A stretch of 11,860 nucleotides of DNA from Eubacterium sp. UBA5416 (GTDB taxonomy: Bacteria > Bacillota > Clostridia > Lachnospirales > Lachnospiraceae), in assembly GCA_002409525.1 (NCBI GenBank), contig DHNM01000031.1:1-11860 (forward strand), written 5' to 3'. Both the position numbers and the translations under genes were made by a program. The notes under the pieces are model-generated. The model made no database searches. It was given only the letters and a program-made list of their open reading frames with translations, and was not told where the DNA came from. Shown here one piece after another: positions 7,112-11,860 of this stretch. The stretch's first letter is position 1; every line of letters starts with the position of its first letter.

Positions 7112-7615
7112 ATGATGGAGCAATTAACAGAACAGGATGTCAGAAAAATACAGGAAGAAATTGATTATCGAAGACTTGTCTACCGCAAACAGGCTCTGGA
7201 AGCCGTAAAAGAGGCCAGAGCCCAGGGTGATCTGAGCGAAAACTTTGAATATCATGCGGCGAAGAAGGATAAAAATCAAAATGAAAGTAGAATCCGATAT
7301 CTGGAAAGGCTTTTAAAGAATTCAAAAATTGTAAAAGATCAGTCGAAGCAGGATGAAGTGGGACTGGACAATAGGGTGACCGTATATTTTCCTGAAGATG
7401 ACGAGGAAGAGACATATAAACTTGTGACATCAATCCGTGGAAATTCACTAAAAGGTTTTATAAGTACCAAGTCGCCTCTTGGAAGTGCGCTGATGGGACG
7501 TAAAGTTGGAGATCAGTTGAAAATCAGGGTGAATGAATCCTATAGCTATGATGTCGTCATAAAAAATATTGATAAATCCACAGATGAGGATGACGATACA
7601 ATACGAAGATATTAA
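7112..7615 (+). CDS. GreA/GreB-family transcription elongation factor, divergent
   Basis: Predicted factor that inserts a coiled coil into the RNA polymerase secondary channel and triggers cleavage of backtracked RNA. The 167-residue product has the signature ARAQGDLSENFEYHAAKK (35-52) at the coiled-coil tip, with the key acidic residues D40 and E43 intact. The FKBP-like C-terminal domain has the SPLGSALMGRKVGD block (121-134). The first helix differs from housekeeping GreA: the usual L-rich, LKxEL-like opening is replaced by IQEEIDYRRLVYRKQ. The tail adds an acidic run (EDDD, 159-162). It may be a second Gre paralogue, so I give no symbol. Two ATGs, 7112 and 7115, follow AGGGGGG (7101-7107); 7115 has the better spacing and removes one residue. 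The ZIP gene starts 44 bases later and is probably co-transcribed. Confidence 0.88.
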   Translation: MMEQLTEQDVRKIQEEIDYRRLVYRKQALEAVKEARAQGDLSENFEYHAAKKDKNQNESRIRYLERLLKNSKIVKDQSKQDEVGLDNRVTVYFPEDDEEETYKLVTSIRGNSLKGFISTKSPLGSALMGRKVGDQLKIRVNESYSYDVVIKNIDKSTDEDDDTIRRY

Positions 7616-7659
7616 AAGCCCGACAGGCCGGACAAAGAAAAATGTGAGGAGAGAAAGAG

Positions 7660-8451
7660 ATGTATTTAAATACGGTTTTGGGATTACTTATTCCATTTGC
7701 AGGAACTACTCTGGGTGCTGCAATGGTATTCCTGATGAAAAAGGAGCTGGGTGATAAAACAGAAAAAGTTCTGCTGGGATTCGCGTCAGGCGTTATGATA
7801 GCGGCATCGGTATGGTCCCTTTTGATTCCATCCATTGATATGGCTTCACAAACAAAGCAGATTGCCTGGGTCCCTGCGGCAGTTGGTTTTATGGTAGGGG
7901 TATTTTTCCTGCTGCTGCTTGACAATATTATTCCACATTTACACCTGAATTCGGAAAAACCGGAAGGGGTTATCCCAAAAAATGAAAAATTGAAAAAGAC
8001 CACCATGCTTGTACTGGCAGTGACGCTGCATAATATTCCGGAAGGAATGGCTGTCGGCGTTGTATTTGCCGGTGTGCTTTCCAGCAATGCGCTGATTACG
8101 ACGGCAGGTGCATTTTCACTTTCTATTGGAATTGCAATTCAGAACTTTCCAGAAGGAGCAATTATCTCTATGCCGCTTCGAAGTGAGGGAATGTCAAAAT
8201 CGAAATCATTTCTCTACGGAACCCTGTCAGGAATTGTAGAACCTATAGCGGCAGTAATTACGATTCTTCTCACCAGTATCATCGAATCGGCTCTTCCCTA
8301 CTTACTTTCCTTTGCAGCCGGAGCTATGATCTATGTTGTCATCGAGGAACTCATTCCAGAGGCACAGGCGGGGGAACACAGCAATGTTGGAACGATAGGC
8401 GCGGCTTTTGGTTTTGTGATCATGATGATTCTGGATGTCGCACTAGGCTGA
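7660..8451 (+). CDS. ZIP-family divalent metal transporter (ZupT/GufA type)
   Basis: Inner-membrane permease that imports zinc and possibly iron or manganese. The 263-residue product has about eight hydrophobic segments and a short charged cytosolic loop at about 96-112. The metal-site helices are clear: HNIPEG at 124-129 (H124, N125, E128) and QNFPEG at 161-166 (N162, E165). Further likely ligands are E194 in the next helix and E229/E230 near the end. The QNFPEG form is typical of the GufA/ZupT branch. The loop holds only the histidine pair HLH (93-95), so a metal-sensing histidine loop is not obvious. AGGAGA at 7647-7652 gives an ideal start at ATG 7660. The adjacent gre-like and ABC genes give no hint of the metal, and I see no clear Zur or Fur box upstream. 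Confidence 0.92.
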   Translation: MYLNTVLGLLIPFAGTTLGAAMVFLMKKELGDKTEKVLLGFASGVMIAASVWSLLIPSIDMASQTKQIAWVPAAVGFMVGVFFLLLLDNIIPHLHLNSEKPEGVIPKNEKLKKTTMLVLAVTLHNIPEGMAVGVVFAGVLSSNALITTAGAFSLSIGIAIQNFPEGAIISMPLRSEGMSKSKSFLYGTLSGIVEPIAAVITILLTSIIESALPYLLSFAAGAMIYVVIEELIPEAQAGEHSNVGTIGAAFGFVIMMILDVALG

Positions 8452-8492
8452 AAATAATTTACTCAAATCAGACATTTGGAAAGTTGGAATAA

Positions 8493-10235
8493 ATGAGACA
8501 CAAAGAAGGAAATATTAAGAAATTATTATCGTACTATAAAGACTATAAAGGCCTTTTTATATCAGACATGATATTTGCCACGATCGGTTCAGCTGTTACA
8601 CTTGGAATTCCCCTGCTGGTTCGATATATTACAGGGACGGTGGTGAAGCTTCCGGTTGGTAAAGCGACCTCCATGATTCTGAAACTGGGACTTGTCATGG
8701 TGATTATGGTATTGATCGAGATGGGCTGTAACTATTATATTACCTATTATGGACATATGATGGGCGCCAGGATGGAGCGGGATATGAGAAATGAGATCTA
8801 CTCTCATTATCAAAAACTCTCCTTTGCCTTCTATGATAATCAGAAGGTGGGCCATCTGCTGTCCAGGATTACGACAGACCTCAATGATATCAGCGAACTA
8901 TTGCACCACGGACCAGAGGATATCGTGATTTCCATCATTAAACTGGCCGGGGCATTTATCATCTTACTTGTAATAAATGCTCCACTTGCACTGATATCCA
9001 TGGCAATTGTGGCATTCATGCTCTTCTATGCGGTGCACATGAATAAAAAAATGAAGGACGCATTTAAGGAAAACCGCAGAAGAATTGCGGATATTAATAG
9101 TCAGATTGAGGACAGTCTTTCGGGAATTCGAGTTGTGAAGTCCTTTGGAAATGAAAATGTCGAGATGAATAAATTCATGAATGGAAACGAACGGTTTGTT
9201 GATTCCAAGTGCAGAACATACCAGTATATGGCCGTCTATAATTCTGGCATGGGTGCCTGTACGACAATGATCACAGTGGCTGCACTCGTGATGGGCGCGA
9301 TCTTTATGACTAAGGGCAGGCTTACCGCTGCCGACCTTGTAACTTTCCTTTTGTATATCAGTAATTTCACAGAGCCTGTAAAAAAGCTGGTTAATTTTAC
9401 GGAAATGTTTCAAAACGGTTACTCCGGTTTTGAGAGGTTTCAGGAGATATTAAGGATTGCACCTGATATAAAGGATAAGAAGGATGCGATTCATCTGGAA
9501 AAACCGGCAAAGGGTGAGATAAAGTTTGAGGATGTGTCCTTTCATTACGAGGATTCTAAGGAAGAGGTATTTTCCCATGTGAATTTGAAAGTGAATCCCG
9601 GAGAATATGTGGCGCTGGTTGGAAGCTCCGGTGCAGGGAAAACGACGTTGTGCAGCCTGATTCCCCGGTTTTACGATGTCAGCTCTGGAGCGGTATATCT
9701 GGACGGCACAGATGTCCGTTCTATATGTCTGAAAGATCTGAGAGAACAGATTGGAATTGTGCAGCAGGATGTGTATCTGTTTGTAGGAACAATTATGGAC
9801 AATATCCGTTATGGAAATCCGGATGCCACGGATGAAGAGGTGATTCGCGCAGCGAGAGCGGCAAATGCCCACGATTTTATCATGGAAATGCCCGATGGTT
9901 ATGACACAGATATCGGACAACGCGGAGTCAAGATCTCCGGTGGACAGAAACAGAGGCTTTCAATAGCCAGAGTATTTTTAAAAAATCCTCCGATTTTAAT
10001 CTTTGACGAAGCGACTTCGGCACTCGACAACAAAAGTGAACATATCGTTCAGCAGTCATTAGAGGAACTTGCAAGAGATCGGACAACCTTTGTTATTGCA
10101 CACAGGCTGTCAACGATTAGAAATGCGGGAAGGATTCTGGTATTGAATGAGAATGGAATTGTTGAAGAGGGGAGTCACGACGAATTACTAAAACTGGGCG
10201 GAGAATACGCTAAGCTGTACCAGATACAATTTTAA
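8493..10235 (+). CDS. ABC exporter half-transporter (permease fused to ATPase)
   Basis: A 580-residue type IV ABC exporter of the MsbA/BmrA/Sav1866 layout: six membrane helices at about 20-290, then a nucleotide-binding domain at about 343-580. ATPase motifs are all intact: Walker A GSSGAGKTT (377-385), Q-loop Q425, signature SGGQKQR (482-488), Walker B ILIFDE (501-506) with catalytic E506, and H-loop H537. No second half-transporter adjoins it, so it probably works as a homodimer. Substrates in this family include drugs, lipids and peptides; none can be assigned here, and there is no peptidase C39 domain or precursor peptide nearby to suggest bacteriocin export. The start ATG 8493 has only a weak GGAA-type ribosome binding site, unlike its neighbours. 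It lies 41 bases after the ZIP gene and is closed by the long hairpin downstream. Confidence 0.95.
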   Translation: MRHKEGNIKKLLSYYKDYKGLFISDMIFATIGSAVTLGIPLLVRYITGTVVKLPVGKATSMILKLGLVMVIMVLIEMGCNYYITYYGHMMGARMERDMRNEIYSHYQKLSFAFYDNQKVGHLLSRITTDLNDISELLHHGPEDIVISIIKLAGAFIILLVINAPLALISMAIVAFMLFYAVHMNKKMKDAFKENRRRIADINSQIEDSLSGIRVVKSFGNENVEMNKFMNGNERFVDSKCRTYQYMAVYNSGMGACTTMITVAALVMGAIFMTKGRLTAADLVTFLLYISNFTEPVKKLVNFTEMFQNGYSGFERFQEILRIAPDIKDKKDAIHLEKPAKGEIKFEDVSFHYEDSKEEVFSHVNLKVNPGEYVALVGSSGAGKTTLCSLIPRFYDVSSGAVYLDGTDVRSICLKDLREQIGIVQQDVYLFVGTIMDNIRYGNPDATDEEVIRAARAANAHDFIMEMPDGYDTDIGQRGVKISGGQKQRLSIARVFLKNPPILIFDEATSALDNKSEHIVQQSLEELARDRTTFVIAHRLSTIRNAGRILVLNENGIVEEGSHDELLKLGGEYAKLYQIQF

Positions 10236-10244
10236 ACAGTTCAC

Positions 10245-10300
10245 GAAAGCAGAAGAGTTATTTCAATGAATTGAACCAGGAAGAAATCTCTTCTGCTTTC
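10245..10300 (+). terminator. long hairpin terminator after the ABC exporter
   Basis: GAAAGCAGAAGAG (10245-10257) and CTCTTCTGCTTTC (10288-10300) form a perfect 13-bp stem around a 30-base loop. The loop itself can fold a small hairpin, TTCAA (10262-10266) with TTGAA (10271-10275) around TGAA. The tail CTTTG after the stem is a weak T-tract. The position, 9 bases after the ABC stop and ahead of a new promoter, favours a transcription end. It fills part of the 183-base gap before the L,D-transpeptidase gene. Confidence 0.6.
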
Positions 10301-10359
10301 CTTTGCAAAAAAACGAAATATAATCTTCTTATTATTGTAAAACATTCTAGATATTTTTA

Positions 10360-10368
10360 TGATATAAT
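10360..10368 (+). promoter_or_regulatory. extended -10 promoter for the L,D-transpeptidase gene
   Basis: TGATATAAT is a perfect extended -10 (TGnTATAAT), preceded by TA to give TATG. At 17-base spacing the -35 position reads AAACAT, which is poor, but extended -10 promoters tolerate that. TTGTAA at 10335-10340 looks like a -35 but is 22 bases away. Transcription would start near 10375, giving a leader of about 50 bases. Confidence 0.65.
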
Positions 10369-10424
10369 TACCATAATTTACAGAAGAAAAACATAAGGTA
10401 ATATAGGAAAGTAAAGGTGTGGGT

Positions 10425-11834
10425 ATGACAAAGAAGAAGAAGATATTGATCACGGTTGTGAGTGTTATTTTAGGGCTTATGGTGGCAGGATACATCGTGA
10501 CCGCAGTATTTTTTCATAATCATTTCTACTCAGGTACACATATTAATGGAATTAACAGTACCGATATGAAAGCGAATGAAGTCAAGAAGAAACTTGCTGA
10601 TCAGGTGCAGAATTATTCTCTGAATGTCAAAAAAATTGATGGTTCAGCAGAGACACTGACAGCCGAGCAGCTGCAGCTCGCTTTTGATGATGGCGGAGAG
10701 ATTGATAGAATTATGAAGGAACAAAAATCCTGGATGTGGATTGTCAGGGCTTTTCAGGATAAAACATATCATCTTAAAGCGCCGATAAATCTTTCGGATG
10801 AGGTCCTTTCTTCCGTTGTCGATGGTCTTGACTTTATGCAGGAGGAGAATATCACGCCGCCTCAGGATGCAGCCGTTGGCGATACGGATACCGGGTACAC
10901 GGTTACTGCTGAAGTAATGGGAAATCAGCCTGACCAAGATAAACTGACTGCCACGTTGAAGGATACAATTCTTTCGGGTAAAAACGAAGTGAATCTTGAT
11001 GAAGCAGGCTGCTATGTAAAACCGGCAGTTTATCAAAATGATGAGAATCTGATCAACAGAGTGAATCATTTGAATCAGTTGGTGTCTGCAAATGTTACAA
11101 TGAATTTTGGAAGTAATAGAGTAGAAAGTGTTGGTCTGCAGCTGTTGAAGAGCTGGGTTGTTCAGGATGAATCGGGGAGTGATATGATTGACTCAAATCA
11201 GATCTCTGCTTATGTGGGACAATTAGCGGATAAGTATAATACGGTGAAAGCCAGCCGTTCTTTCCAGACAAGCAACGGTGCTGCCGTGCAGCTTAAAGGC
11301 GGGGATTACGGATGGAAGATGGATCAGGAAAAAACTGTTTCGAATCTCACAGATGCAATCAATGCCGGCACGCAGGGTGAGGTGGAAGTCGCTTATGCGA
11401 ATACTGCGAAGACCAGAGAGAGTAATGATATAGGCAATACATACATAGAACTATCGATCGACCAGCAGAATCTGTGGTGTTACGTTGACGGGAAACTTTT
11501 AGTCTCCACTCCGGTGGTGACAGGGAATGTATCAAAGGGAAATGATACACCAAGAGGCGGTGTCTGGAAAATCAAAGGTAAGAGGACGAATTACATAATG
11601 ACGGGTAAGGTCAATCCCGCAACAGGTCAGCCTTCGTATCGAACCCACTGCGATTACTGGATTCCATACAGTGAAGATTTCTCAATTGGAATTCATGATC
11701 TTGCAAGCAGGGCATCCTATGGTGGAGATATCTATAAGACGAATGGTTCTCATGGATGTGTCAATACACCGCTGGCTGCAGTGAGCCAGATCTTTAATGC
11801 GGTGTCGACAGGAACACCTGTAGTTGTATATTAA
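10425..11834 (+). CDS. L,D-transpeptidase (YkuD domain with peptidoglycan-binding repeats)
   Basis: Membrane-anchored cell-wall enzyme that links peptide stems through 3-3 bonds using tetrapeptide donors, a route resistant to most beta-lactams. The 469-residue product starts with a lysine cluster and one hydrophobic anchor at about 7-31, leaving the rest outside the cell. Residues about 60-330 hold the PG_binding_4-type region, likely two copies. The YkuD catalytic domain covers about 338-469 with the SHGCVN motif (442-447), nucleophile C445, H443, and the upstream H424 in IGIHD. The family more often has SHGC(I/V)R; N at the last place is a known variation. I chose ATG 10425 because AAAGG at 10413-10417 is 7 bases away; the in-frame GTG at 10419 sits almost on that site. 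It has its own promoter and is probably monocistronic; the window ends 26 bases after the stop. Confidence 0.95.
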   Translation: MTKKKKILITVVSVILGLMVAGYIVTAVFFHNHFYSGTHINGINSTDMKANEVKKKLADQVQNYSLNVKKIDGSAETLTAEQLQLAFDDGGEIDRIMKEQKSWMWIVRAFQDKTYHLKAPINLSDEVLSSVVDGLDFMQEENITPPQDAAVGDTDTGYTVTAEVMGNQPDQDKLTATLKDTILSGKNEVNLDEAGCYVKPAVYQNDENLINRVNHLNQLVSANVTMNFGSNRVESVGLQLLKSWVVQDESGSDMIDSNQISAYVGQLADKYNTVKASRSFQTSNGAAVQLKGGDYGWKMDQEKTVSNLTDAINAGTQGEVEVAYANTAKTRESNDIGNTYIELSIDQQNLWCYVDGKLLVSTPVVTGNVSKGNDTPRGGVWKIKGKRTNYIMTGKVNPATGQPSYRTHCDYWIPYSEDFSIGIHDLASRASYGGDIYKTNGSHGCVNTPLAAVSQIFNAVSTGTPVVVY

Positions 11835-11860
11835 TGGTGTTGGGGTCAAAAGTAATTTGA

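Noticed and set aside
7557..8087. Long minus-strand open frame of 176 codons opposite the gre-like and ZIP genes
   Set aside because: It lies antisense to two genes with full family motifs, is rich in Ser/Thr/Pro as expected of an antisense frame, and has no recognisable domain.
8461..8472. ACTCAAATCAGA occurs here and again near 11191-11202
   Set aside because: Only two short copies, one intergenic and one inside a coding region; chance similarity is the simplest explanation.
9450..9920. Minus-strand frame of 156 codons opposite the ABC ATPase domain
   Set aside because: Antisense shadow of a clear ABC domain; the His/Ile-rich composition is not protein-like and no motif is seen.
8493..10235. 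ABC exporter as part of a bacteriocin or peptide-export cluster
   Set aside because: No peptidase domain, precursor peptide, immunity gene or modifying enzyme is nearby; the neighbours are housekeeping genes.
10335..10368. TTGTAA (10335-10340) as -35 paired with TATAAT (10363-10368)
   Set aside because: The spacer is 22 bases, too long for a sigma-A promoter; the extended -10 explains the site better.
1..11860. Defence island, prophage, insertion sequence or CRISPR
   Set aside because: No integrase, transposase, spaced direct repeats or phage-type genes; codon use appears even and genes are co-directional core functions.

Overview
The window reads as a stretch of core chromosome from a low-to-mid GC Firmicute, most likely a gut clostridium of the Lachnospiraceae type. 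The reasons are the AT-leaning codon use, strong AGGAGG-type ribosome binding sites, tightly packed genes, the adjacent scpA-scpB pair, a DacF-type D,D-carboxypeptidase, and an L,D-transpeptidase with the YkuD plus peptidoglycan-binding layout. The genus is a guess. All ten genes lie on the + strand. I see no tRNA, rRNA, CRISPR array, insertion sequence, phage gene or broken gene.

Layout: positions 1-100 hold a possible -10 element and a strong stem-loop ahead of a cardiolipin synthase (101-1636). A D-alanyl-D-alanine carboxypeptidase (1744-2904) and a cytosolic metallophosphoesterase (2950-3774) follow. Next come the two condensin partners scpA (3822-4619) and scpB (4616-5182), joined by a 4-base ATGA overlap and closed by an intrinsic terminator (5198-5233). 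A new unit then begins with an extended -10 promoter and a nested inverted repeat (5258-5284). It drives an RpiB/LacAB-like protein with an altered active site (5318-5956), coupled by ATGA overlap to a cysteine-rich DUF362 protein (5953-7053).

A 13-bp stem-loop separates this pair from a divergent GreA/GreB-family factor (7112-7615), which is followed by a ZIP metal transporter (7660-8451) and a one-piece half-size ABC exporter (8493-10235). A long hairpin (10245-10300) and an extended -10 promoter (10360-10368) separate the exporter from the last gene, a membrane-anchored L,D-transpeptidase (10425-11834).

Taken together, most genes serve the cell envelope (cardiolipin, peptide trimming, L,D-cross-linking, export) or chromosome segregation. 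The D,D-carboxypeptidase makes the tetrapeptide stems that L,D-transpeptidases use as donors, so the two ends of the window are biochemically linked although separately transcribed. The least explained part is the RpiB-like/DUF362 pair with its own terminator, promoter and palindrome: it looks like a small regulated metabolic unit of unknown substrate. I found no clear evidence of a defence or mobile system.
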